Source of the DNA: Apostichopus japonicus
Lineage: Eukaryota; Echinodermata; Holothuroidea; Aspidochirotida; Stichopodidae
Length of the DNA stretch: 64,000 bases
Reading direction: 5' to 3'
Assembly: GCF_037975245.1 (NCBI RefSeq)
Contig: NC_092564.1
Location: 18,254,484-18,318,483, forward strand
A program made the translations under genes and the position numbers. Positions 14,201-24,081 of the stretch are shown here, in pieces. Position 1 is the stretch's first letter, and each line of letters starts with the position of its first letter. Below the pieces are notes generated by a model. That model was not told where the DNA came from. It searched no databases and saw nothing but the letters and a program-made list of their open reading frames with translations.

Positions 14201-17200
14201 ATAATGGGATGAGGTAGGAATTACTGTTGTATAAGGTTTATACCTAAATAAGGGGATGAGGTAGGAACTACTGTTGTATAGGGTTTATACCTAAATAAGG
14301 GGATGAGGGTAGGAATCACTGTAATTATTGGGTGCATACCTAAATAAGGGGATGAGGTAGGAATCACTGTTGTATAGGGTTTATACCTAAATAAGGGGAT
14401 GAGGTAAGAATTACTTTTCTATAAGGTTTATACCTAAATAAGGGGATGAGGTAGGAATTACTGTTGTATAAGGTTTATACCTAAATAAGGGGATGAGGTA
14501 GGAACTACTGTTGTATAGGGTTTATACCTAAATAAGGGGATGAGGGTAGGAATCACTGTAATTATTGGGTGCATACCTAAATAAGGGGATGAGGTAGGAA
14601 TCACTGTTGTATAGGGTTTATACCTAAATAAGGGGATAAGGGTAGGAATTACTGTTGTATAAGGTTTATACCTAAATAAGGGGATGAGGTAAGAATTACT
14701 TTTCTATAAGGTTTATACCTAAATAAGGGGATGAGGTAGGAATTACTGTTGTATAGGGTTTATACCTAAATAATGGGATGAGGTAGGAATTACTGTTGTA
14801 TAGGGTTCATACCTTAATAAGGGAATGAGGTAGGAATTACTGTTGTACAGGGTTTATACCTACATATGGGGATAATGGTAGGAATTACTGTAATATTGGG
14901 TGCATACCTAAATAAGGGGATGAGGTAGGAATCACTGTTGTATAGGGTTTATACCTAAATAAGGGGATGAGGTACAAATTACTGTAATAGTTAGTGTACA
15001 TAAATAAAGGGATGAGGTACGAATTACTGTCATATAGTGTTTATACTTACAGATTGTTTTAAAAGCCAGGCTGTGGATGCAAATGTCATCAGTATTCCTC
15101 CTAAATACGCTGACAAATCAAATTATGGTCACCCATGTTCAGATTTAATGCAGCATATGGACATGTCAGGGTTATAATTTAGTACAATGAGTCAGCATTA
15201 GTTTGAGCATTTAGAAGATACTGGAAGTACTTTGTCACTTTATTTTGATAACTTTTAATAATATACAAGTTTATGTAAAATTTGGAGGCATACTGAAACC
15301 AGTGGTTGACAGCAGAATTCATTAAAAGATACAAAAATTCTTGCAGGAAAATAATGCTAACTAATAGCAGGGCTTTGGGGTGGAGGGGGGGGAGGGGTGA
15401 AGGGAATGAAACCTTGATGTCCTCATTAATATACCACATCAGTTCTTAATTAAAACTGAGATCAGCTTTGCAATTAGGTCTGTTGTACTCCACGGACACG
15501 TGGTTAGAAAATATCCCGGTGAAAACTTTGGTCTTGCTTGTATGTAACGTGACTGAATTACTGGACAAGCCACTACCATTACCAAGGACAATTAGGCAGA
15601 AGAGAACGGTGGTTGAATGATGTACTAAGTTTGCTATCATGTCTCTGCAGGTTTCATTCAACATCGCAGAAATCAAACGAGACAAGACCTCGATGGCTGT
15701 GAATATTTCCGTCCTCGATAGAACCTTCGATCCATCCAAGAGAGGTTACGTGGCGGTGCTGAAAGAGAGTTTTGGATTCTTGGAAACTGAAGAACACGAC
15801 AGGGAAGTGTTTTTTCATTATAGGTGAGTCAGATATGGTAGCTTTGTGTCTGCACCGAGTACCCGGGTACCTATATGGCTCTCGTGGTTGGGTACCCGGT
15901 TCTGAATTTACTACCGGGTACAAATGCTAGTTTAGGTGGTGGTGGTGGTGGGTGGATTAGGCAGGCAATGTCAAGTATCTGTGGAAGTTTTTGAAGTCAC
16001 TTTCTGGTGAAGTGGGTCTGAAAGCCTCTTTCTGTGTTAGTGTCTGGTGAACAATCTATGCGTAGAAATACGCCCAGTCCGCGAGGGAAGTTACTCACTG
16101 GAAATGAGATTTTTGTTGTTATTGACTGCAAGAACAGAAGAGAAAGTTTTCAATTGTATCTGCCACTTTGAGTATGTGAAGAAATGGGGTAAGGCAGGAG
16201 GTTTAAGCTTGGCCAATTTATCCTGGTCACTTGAATCAGATTACACAGATATTGTCTCGTTTCTTCCTGCCAGTCAATTCGACGGTGAAGTCAACGCTCT
16301 TTGCGTCGGCGATGAAGTCGAGTTCTCGTTGGCCCGCAAGGGGTCCAAAGCCAGCGCAGAAAGAGTCAAGCTCATTCCGAAAGGAACCATTCCTGCAGAG
16401 GTAAGACACGTGTAGTAACGATGCCAAAGATTGGCACCGCACCCCCGAATCTGCAGTTAGCGAACGTGCTGTGGATTGGGGCCGTCCGCTGCGAAAACCT
16501 GGGTTGAGAACCTGCTATGCTAACAGTGTACCTCTTGCCTATATAGTTGATCGGCCGGACTCTCATTTCATAAAACGAAGTAACCGCTTCGATTATCATC
16601 TTTCTTCCTCCTTGCAGCATTTTTCAATTTTATCTTGACTTTAGCTCTTCCAAGTGAGGCTTTGTTTTAGTCCTCTGTTCTGTTACAAATCATACACACT
16701 GTAAATATTCTCTTGCATTAAATTTCTCTCAGTTGGTCTCCTTTACTGTTGTATTCATAGTATTATATTAGTGTGGTCACTTGTTTTGATACATACAAAA
16801 TAACCTTTGCGTATCAAAAATCTCAAATCTGCTGCAGAAAATACAGCCGGGGCTACTGAAGGGAAAAGTGTTGCGTCCTTTGAGATGCATCGACCCTCAA
16901 CAAGCCGAGTACACTGGCCTCATTCAGGAGATATCAGAAGGTATGCAGGAACCCACATTTGCTTTTCATCACAAATTATTGTTCATAATTAAGGCTTAAA
17001 TGATCCTGTCCCAATTTTTATTTTTTTTATTTTTTAGTGTTAGATTATTCATTATGATCAATCTTCACAAGCATCTTTGATTCCTTGCTGTAGAAAAATT
17101 GAAAGCAAAATACCTAAGCAATGGTGATGGCATGTTGTGAGTGCAAGTGTGTAATACCTTGGGTTGTATACATGATAACTCATATAAAGTACATGGTGGT

Positions 17201-18615
17201 TGAACTTACTACTCGTTGTGTGGGTTCAACATTTAGGATTAGCAGGTTGGGGAGATGGCTAGGTAATGATTTGCTGTTTCTGTTCATTCTCCCCTTTCAT
17301 CGTCTGTGGCCCCTAGATGGCAGCGATGGAAGTAGCTATCCGTACTGCATACTCAGTCTCGCCGATAAGCACGAGTTCCTTCAAAAGCACGACGACGTTT
17401 GCTTTCAACTTGCCACATCGGGGAAGAAAGTCTGGGCCTGGAAGGTAGCCGGCCAGAGGAAATTTGCACGTGCCAAAGTTAGCTCTGTGAAAGGACAGGT
17501 AAAATAAGAACAAATAAAAGCAGAGAAAACCACTCAGATGGCGATAAATTGTATTTTGGAAGTAGCACTTCATTTTTGTGCATCAAATTTTATCCTTGGG
17601 AAAGATTTAAAACTTTCACAGGGAATAAATCACTGTTAACGTTTTTGTATATCATTTTTTGAAGGCTGACTCTTTGCCTCTTATTAAATACTATGGTTCG
17701 TATGTACAAAAAACTACATCTCTGCATCTTGTTTAAAAATTTGACCATTTTGCCATATAGCATTCTGCGATGTCATACGCGTTAAATTAATCCTTGATTT
17801 TGTGAAAGTAGCTGCCCTCTGTTCCTGTTGCTATTCAATTTGTATTTTGTACTTGATCTGAAAATTTGATTGGATAGAGTAGAGTCTTATCTACAATCAT
17901 AACAATGGATATTAGTTAATACCACTAGGTACATCATTAATATCAAAAGTACGGAAGTTCTTTCGTATACCCTCACGAAGAAAAATTAATAACATACATG
18001 CTATTTACATATATGTATTATAGAATTATTTCAAGGTGTGAAGATTACATGTTCCTCCTCTGTGTCTACAGTTTGGGTTCATCGACTACGACATTGGAGA
18101 AGGCAAGAAGCTGTTCTTTCACGTCAGTGAAGTTGTCGACGGGGTGGAGATCGCACCGGGTCACGAGGTCGAGTTTGTCATCGTGCAGAACCAAAAGAAC
18201 GGGCGTTACAGTGCGGTCAACGTCCGAAGGCTCACGTGAGTGGTTTTAGATAAACTCATTTTCTAATAGATATCTTGGCCAGGCTTTTATTCATTAGCTT
18301 AAATCCAGGTAGTTGCGTTTTCACTTGTAAACATTACATAAACTAATTAGATGAACCTTAACTTACCAGATACCAAGAATAATATTATCACCTTGTCAGC
18401 AGTTGGGGCAATTCTCTCAAAAGCTAATACCTACTCGATACTCCTCCCTGCACCAATTAAAATCAGTATCTTGTTGTCTGTCCACCAGAGAATCTCAAAG
18501 GCCCCAGCGACTCAGCCGTCTGAAATCCGTCCAGGGAAGCATTGGACCCAAGTTGGTTATTCTCCGGCAACCCCGAGGACCAGACGGCACCAAGGGCTTT
18601 GCCTTGCAACGATAA
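2293..18615 (+). CDS. CSDE1: CSDE1/UNR, cold shock domain-containing RNA-binding protein, 20 coding exons
   Basis: CSDE1/UNR is a cytoplasmic RNA-binding protein that controls translation and mRNA stability. Exons: 2293-2313, 3450-3544, 4021-4060, 5075-5174, 5874-6001, 6908-6952, 7549-7646, 8243-8363, 8987-9073, 9831-10175, 10872-10967, 11360-11404, 12654-12779, 13498-13638, 15651-15823, 16274-16400, 16838-16940, 17317-17498, 18072-18235, 18489-18615. They sum to 2364 nt, or 787 residues, close to human CSDE1 (about 798); every junction is GT-AG and in phase. Five canonical cold-shock cores are visible: [18 protein letters not shown] (residue ~55), [18 protein letters not shown] (~205), [18 protein letters not shown] (~370), [18 protein letters not shown] (~537) and [19 protein letters not shown] (~692). 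Degenerate cold-shock-like segments lie between them. The C-terminus contains [13 protein letters not shown], as in vertebrate CSDE1. The first exon (MSGTAWK) and the second are the least certain: they were chosen by phase, splice sites and weak similarity (LQRSHSLP). An alternative upstream start is possible. Confidence 0.95.
4445..4850. repeat. Tandem repeat, unit ~148 bp, about 2.7 copies
   Basis: The word ACATGGAGCAACTTGGTAAA (one base differs in the middle copy) recurs at about 4485, 4634 and 4780. Each is followed by CATTCCGATCCCCCTGCATT or a close variant. The array lies in a CSDE1 intron about 220 bp upstream of the exon at 5075. The small open frames in it are by-products of the repetition. 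Confidence 0.85.
7878..8000. repeat. Direct tandem duplication, unit 73 bp
   Basis: GGGCTCATGAAAGCTATTTT starts at 7878 and again at 7951. Each copy continues into GCAAGCAAATGTTGATTTAC. The copies are nearly identical, so the duplication looks recent. It is intronic in CSDE1, followed by a G-rich stretch. Confidence 0.85.
10636..10830 (+). repeat. Interspersed repeat copy 1 (shared with 39246-39450)
   Basis: Starts TTAAAGGGTGTGAAGACTCG and contains CCGGTAATCTGACCTAGTTT and CACCACCATCGATCCCAGAA. Nearly the same sequence occurs at 39246-39450 in the same orientation, so this is a dispersed family. No terminal repeats or coding sequence identify its class. Confidence 0.75.
12085..12355 (-). mobile_element. 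5'-truncated non-LTR retrotransposon, reverse transcriptase C-terminal remnant
   Basis: The minus-strand frame 12350-12153 encodes about 65 residues with [18 protein letters not shown] and [16 protein letters not shown]. This is the typical end of the reverse transcriptase ORF in jockey/CR1/L2-type elements (NFFSxRVVNxWNSLP…FKxxLDKH). The remnant is heavily 5'-truncated and stops at 12153. It sits in a CSDE1 intron, antisense to the gene. Confidence 0.8.
12908..13250. repeat. Dispersed nonautonomous repeat with ATA microsatellite
   Basis: Begins with an ATAATAATA tract, then TTTTTATATAGCCC and GTCTCAAAGCGCTTTACAGG, words common in dispersed repeats of marine invertebrates. It shares the TTTATATAGC motif and the ATA tract with the repeat at 32058-32430. 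The far end is only approximate. Class unknown. Confidence 0.55.
13629..15050 (+). repeat. Minisatellite, ~47-bp unit, about 30 copies, containing a copied 5' splice site
   Basis: The consensus unit contains GGGGATGAGGTAGGAATTAC, then a GTTGTATAGGG segment and TTTATACCTAAATAA. The first unit overlaps the last bases of the CSDE1 exon 13498-13638 (GGGGATGAG|gtagga), so each unit reproduces the exon end and the donor site. A variant with AATTATTGGGTGCATACC recurs at intervals near multiples of 47 bp (about 13700, 13945, 14322, 14559, 14893). This indicates higher-order growth of multi-unit blocks. Confidence 0.95.
15857..15925. repeat. Short imperfect palindromic cluster of GGGTACC words
   Basis: GAGTACCCGGGTACC, GGGTACCCGG and ACCGGGTAC follow one another just after the CSDE1 exon ending at 15823. 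Self-complementary words could form a small hairpin in the intron. No function is assigned. Confidence 0.5.
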
Positions 18616-20300
18616 AGTGCCGGCCTGGCGTTCGGCCGAACGGGTAAATATCGGACCGTTGAGCGTGTTCAAAGGCTGCCGTCGATGGGAGAATACTTGG
18701 GTTAACGCAGAGTTCTATATCAGTTTATGAGAAGCTCATTTTTGTATGTCTAGATCAGGGATACCTTATAAATTAAGTTGCCAAATCTTGTACTAACAAA
18801 AATCACACTGTGAGATGTTTTTCTTTTTGAACATCATTTTGTGTCTTCACGACCAGCTTGTCTTTCTGTGAGTACGTTTTTCCTTCTATTTTTTGTTCCA
18901 TTCTCTCGAGCAGAGCCTAAATTTTAGCTTATAGATGCACAAATGAAAGAAAGGTGGGGAGGGACAGGGGAGGGGAGGGAGAGGGAAGGGAGAGGGGAGG
19001 GAGAGTGGAGGGGGAGGGTGGGATTGATGAGTGCAAGTTTGTTTATGTAATTAAGCACTTATTTACGGGATATTTACTATGTTGTTTGGTAGAGATGAAG
19101 AGAGGCATGTATTTGAGTGAAACAATCATTCATGACCGATGTAGACATTTTGAAGGAGGGGAGGAAAGGGGGGTGTGTGGGGTGGAGGGAGGTGAAGTCT
19201 CGCAAAGATGAGGCTAGGGAAAGGAGGGACTATGAGAAGGTTTAACAGCGAATGCCACATCATGGTTCTGACTGGACATCTTCACAAGTAACCAGAACAC
19301 CATTGATTACAGTATGCTAGGGAGTATTTAAATGTGTTAGCTTAAGACTGTGATCTTTTGCAGATTGCTGAAGAATTTTTTTTTTTTTGTGTGACCTCAA
19401 ATTTAATGGATTCAACTGATGAGAATGAGTAAGACTAGAAAAGGAGATATTTATTATTATTAATATTATTAATAGTATTATTATTACAGAACTGTTCTCA
19501 TTACCTCTAAGCTCTAGATGTATCTTACTACAGACCTTGACTTCTTTGGAAAGATTGAACATAATATTAGTTTTGTTCTGATGTTCCTTGCACTACAAAA
19601 TATTACTGATGACTGCTGACAAACTTGTGCTCAATTTTTTCAACCCCATTTTTTTTTCATTTTTTGTCTCATATTCACCTTGGTTTTGAGGTATTTCTTT
19701 GAAAAAGACAGAACCACGCGGTACTTCACGATTGACAGTTTGTTTTCTGTTACCGTTCTTCTGTCACAAACACATAGTTGATGAAAAACGGCTTAGTTTT
19801 TTGTTGACCACCCCCTCTCCCCCCCCGCCCCCCACAAAAAAAAAGAAGGAAGCTTTTCATTTATGTTTCACTCATTTTAATTGATATATTTTACATCCAA
19901 CTATTCAGTCTTTCATATGCTGTCTACTGTCGATAATTACATATTCAAGAACAAAAAATCTCACTTTAGTCCTTCTCATTGTGAGAGATTTTATGAGTGA
20001 CTTAATATCTTGCAACAGTCAATGCACATTATGCATGTCAGAAATGATACAAAATTATTTTGCACTCCGTTTTACATCTTGTACATTTGTGAAATTCCGA
20101 CAATCATCGTACACGAAGACTTAAAATTTGGTGATGAAAAATTAAATTATTCATATTTTTGGGGGTTTGTATATAAGTATTCAACTGTTGTCCGTTAACA
20201 TCTTACTTTTGAAATACGTAAATGAATATTTCTTTTGTAAAAGTTCTATGCAATTTTCAGGGTAAGGTATTCTGTATGAACAATAAATGTTCTGTGGACT
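18616..20300 (+). other. Probable CSDE1 3' UTR
   Basis: Follows the CSDE1 stop with no coding frame of note. It contains a G/A-rich purine tract (18954-19020), T runs and ATT microsatellite sequence (19450-19490). Ends are assigned by the first good AATAAA, so the boundary is tentative. Confidence 0.5.
20282..20287 (+). terminator. Candidate CSDE1 polyadenylation signal AATAAA
   Basis: AATAAA lies 1.67 kb after the stop, followed by a GT-rich stretch. A second AATAAA at 20755-20760 is an alternative site. Choosing between them needs transcript ends. Confidence 0.4.
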
Positions 20301-21309
20301 ACATCAATGTGAGAATACAATGGAATTTGCATTGTTAGTATTATAGTGATATGAAGAAGGGAAAAAAAAAAAAAAAACTAAAAAAAAATTGTTCTTTTGA
20401 AATTTATTACAAAAGATCCATTGGTAGTGTTATCAGTGATGTGTGTATCGTTTGGGAAGTGACATAGTAATATATTAAACATTCATGAAACTGGGTTGGA
20501 GTTACAGTTATAAAACAGGCAAACTATTTTTGTTAAGTTTCATGGAGAGAATCCCAACTGCATGTGTTTTTAAAAGTATACAAATGTGCTGCCACATTAC
20601 CCTACAGGTAAATGTGCATGTAACCCATAACTGGTTTAATATGAAGTGGTGGACTTAACCTGGTGCCATTTTTTTAATCAAAAAAAGAAATTGAAAAACC
20701 TTGTTACCAAAAATACTTGTATTTTTGTGGGATATTTTTTTCTTTTTTTTTGGAAATAAAATTATGTCTCCATGTGTGTGTGCACTTTTTAAATTTTTTT
20801 GGTGCTATAAATAATTCATTCTTAATAGGTGTCATGAAAGATCCCGATCTCTACAATTAGGAAAATCAAGAGCACTTTCGAGTTGATTGCCATAAGTTTA
20901 TGAATATCATAAGTGTCAGAATGTTGTCATAACTCTATGAATATGCAGGTTTATTCAACAGATTGCCAGCATAAGTACCAAAGAAAGCCAAGCTTTCAAA
21001 ATGTTATTTTTTCTTTTCCTTTATTTACGTTCGAGTTTGTCTAGTGGTTTTATGTACGTTAATTTAAACGATAGGTAATGATGTTTTGTTTACTCTAGTA
21101 ACTTTACGCAACCTTTTAAGATGGTGTAAACGGTAAGGAACGAACCCATGAGAAGAATACAAAGCTGATCCCACACGCTATTGTCTTCAATTATTTGTCG
21201 TCTATTTGGAACCCCTTCTTGCATATATTAGCCAGACTTTCAGATTTGTAAGTCACTTTTAAGAAAAGAGGCTGGGGAGGGAGAAGGTTGGCCCTCTTTG
21301 ACAGTAATG

Positions 21310-21725
21310 ATGAAAAGGTTGCCAGACAACTACCCCCGAAGACAAATACCCCCAAGGGTAGGTACCCCCAAGACGATTACCCCTGGACAAGTACCCACAA
21401 GGACAATTACCCCCACCCCCTGGCAATTACCTCCGGGAAAACTCCACCCGCGCAAATTCATTGGCACAGATACCTCACCCAGGTTACTACCCCAACTGAA
21501 CCAGAATACACCCCAGTCCCCCCCCCCCCCCTATAGTTAACGGCATATGTCCAGGAGGATATTAGTCCGGGGGTATTTATCTGGGAGGTAATTGTCTAGG
21601 GGGTATTTGTCTGAGGAGGTAGTTGTCCGGGTGGGTAGTTGTCCTGGGGGGTAATTGTCCGGTGAGTAATCGTCCGGGCGGTTATTGACTGGGGGGTAAT
21701 CGTCCGGGGGTATTTGTCCGGTCAC
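21310..21725. repeat. Inverted-repeat array (foldback-like), arms of ~15-bp GACAATTACCCCC units
   Basis: The left arm (about 21320-21500) repeats GACAATTACCCCC-like units. The right arm (about 21545-21720) repeats the reverse complement, GGGGGTAATTGTCCGG. A C-rich run (21519-21530) separates them. This is the same design as the element at 1127-1862. A target duplication is not obvious. It lies between the convergent CSDE1 and DYNC2I1 genes. Confidence 0.7.
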
Positions 21726-22235
21726 AGATGTAAAAGAGAGAATATATAAGATGATGGGAGACATTCAATACATGGTTTACCTTTTGTTAAATGTTAAAGT
21801 TTGTATTTAAGGACTTGCTCTCGACATCAAATAGCATTATGACCTCTACAAATATAATTAGTTTCTTTTATTAAAGTATTCGGGTCTACACACCTGCAAG
21901 TATGAAGTTAATCCACCTTTATAGTAACTTATACACATTACAAGCCAAAGTATCAAGTGCAAACACGCACAAATCGTTGCACAGATTTGGATTCAACAAG
22001 GAAGAAAACACAGGAAAACAAAAAAGTAGAGAGGACTAAATGTGTGGAATTGGTTAGTTTAATCTGTCTATACAATATCAAGGTGTTTATAGTTAGCATC
22101 AGCCACAAATTCACTTTACCTACTCCCATGTCTATAGCCATGAGAATACCAAACTAATATAAATATACACATACATAAATAATATTGTCACATCCTACAG
22201 ACCACTCCACCCCAAACTGATTTTAAGCCCAAAAA

Positions 22236-22341
22236 ATATATATATATATCGATTTCAATTTAATATATATATAAATATGTACATATATATATATATATAT
22301 ATATATACCTGTATATATATATATATATATATATATACCTG

Positions 22342-22375
<34 letters not shown>

Positions 22376-22408
22376 TATATACCTGTATATATATATATAT
22401 ATATATAC

Positions 22409-22445
<37 letters not shown>

Positions 22446-22449
22446 GTTA

Positions 22450-22486
<37 letters not shown>

Positions 22487-22540
22487 GTATATATATATAT
22501 ATATATATATACCTGTATATATATATATATATATATATAC

Positions 22541-22583
<43 letters not shown>

Positions 22584-22680
22584 GTTATATATGTATATAT
22601 ATATATACCTGTATATATATATATATATATATATATACCGTTATATATGTATATATATATATATAATCAACATATATATA
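22236..22680. repeat. (TA)n microsatellite with regularly spaced CCTG/CCGT interruptions
   Basis: TA repeats are interrupted again and again by TATACCTGTATATA and TATACCGTTATATATG, so blocks of about 30-120 bp have been duplicated as units. Long Tyr/Ile open frames in it are artefacts of the repeat. Confidence 0.95.
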
Positions 22681-22689
22681 TCAACAATT

Positions 22690-24081
22690 GTATAGAATCT
22701 TTGGCAGTTGTGTCTTCTAGTTAGGGTTACCGTAAGTCCCAATACATCATGGTTGTCCATTTCTTGCAATGAAAATACCATGTACCGCCAACAAGCTTAA
22801 TTTGTCCCAATTTTCTACGGGTCTGTGTGACGTTAGAAAGATACCACTGCTATTTGTGATACATGTGCAAAGTTTGAAGACATAGGAAAAGTACATCGAG
22901 CATATGTCATTATCGGTGCATGTTTCGGATGCGTGATCTAACGGTTGTCAACACACAGATATGATTGCTGGCAACATAAATAACCCCACAAACTTGGTGG
23001 GAAATGCTACATAGCCAGCCCTCTTTAAATTCCAAATGAGAGAGGGACACAGACACACTTTCAAAGAAATATGGTAACCCCAGGTCTAGTAAAATACAGT
23101 TATCTAACAGAATAATGGCGCACCCCACATATCTTAAAATTATGTCACATTTTTGTGTACTTCCCCCATTAATGACTTTGGAAGAACATTTTTTCATTCA
23201 ATCAGATAATTAACCACCCTTTGTCTTAGAACATGATCATCTCATGTGACAACAGTGGTTTGTGGATAGGTGTGAGTACAACGGCAATGCACATGTAATA
23301 TAACACACAGTAAGATAATTGCTACAGTTACCAACCAGGATGTGTTTACAGATTGTCATGTAATGTATTTTTTACTTTATGACTGGGTAAGCAGGCATTT
23401 CAACTGAGGAAGGAATGACCATGTGATACCCGAGTTCTGACCATTTAACTCTGGTACTTCTCTTCAGAACTGGTAATGAGAAAGTACACCAAATGTAGAA
23501 CGATTTATACTAAAATTTCCGTATAAATGCAATATTCTAGGAGAAATATTGCAAATGACTATCCTACACAACACGAGATAGAACAGAGAAGCCAAAGAAC
23601 ACCTTATCGGAATGAAGGAATGACATAATGATTAAAAAAAAATTCTTTGAGATATTGTCACTTTTTCATAATTTTGTTACAGTTCTCTAAGAAGGCTTTC
23701 CCGTACAACAACAAATAAAATGTTTAAAGCCATCGTTGAAAATGCCAGTGAAGTAGACGATTAATTAATTTTCTAAAGTCAGACCGGGCCCGGAGACAAT
23801 CGTGTCACAGGGCCCCCTGTCCATCTGTAAATTATAATAGGAGAACACACTTATCATGTTATCAATATTTCCCCAGGCCCCCTTGTTATTTATTGACCCT
23901 GGAACTGAAGCCAGGCCCTTAACCCATCCTCTTAGGCCTGTCCCAAGTACTTCCATATGTAGCTTGGGATGAATCCATTAGGAATGCATGTCTCACAGAT
24001 TTGAGGCTGTGGGGATAGGATAGTCATGACATGTCCGATGAGCCTCTTTAAGCCTTTGATTTCCTGACAATCCGATCACAA
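22690..24081. other. Intergenic region and probable DYNC2I1 3' UTR; nothing else recognised
   Basis: No conserved coding frame, RNA gene or transposon end was recognised. The last few hundred bases (about 23880-24081) are the likely 3' UTR of DYNC2I1, on the minus strand. Confidence 0.5.
23889..23894 (-). terminator. Candidate DYNC2I1 polyadenylation signal
   Basis: The plus strand reads TTTATT, which is AATAAA on the minus strand, about 190 bp beyond the DYNC2I1 stop codon. It was chosen only by position. Confidence 0.4.

Noticed and set aside
13629-15050. let-7-like words (TGAGGTAG … GTTGTATAG) in every unit of the CSDE1 minisatellite
   Set aside because: The match to let-7 is split by a longer spacer than in the microRNA, no precursor hairpin arm is visible, and the sequence is sense, not a target complement. 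The words come from the copied splice donor.
13629-15050. CRISPR array
   Set aside because: The repeat is contiguous without unique spacers, in an intron of an animal gene.
22277-22695. Long Tyr/Ile open frames
   Set aside because: Translation of a TA microsatellite; no gene.
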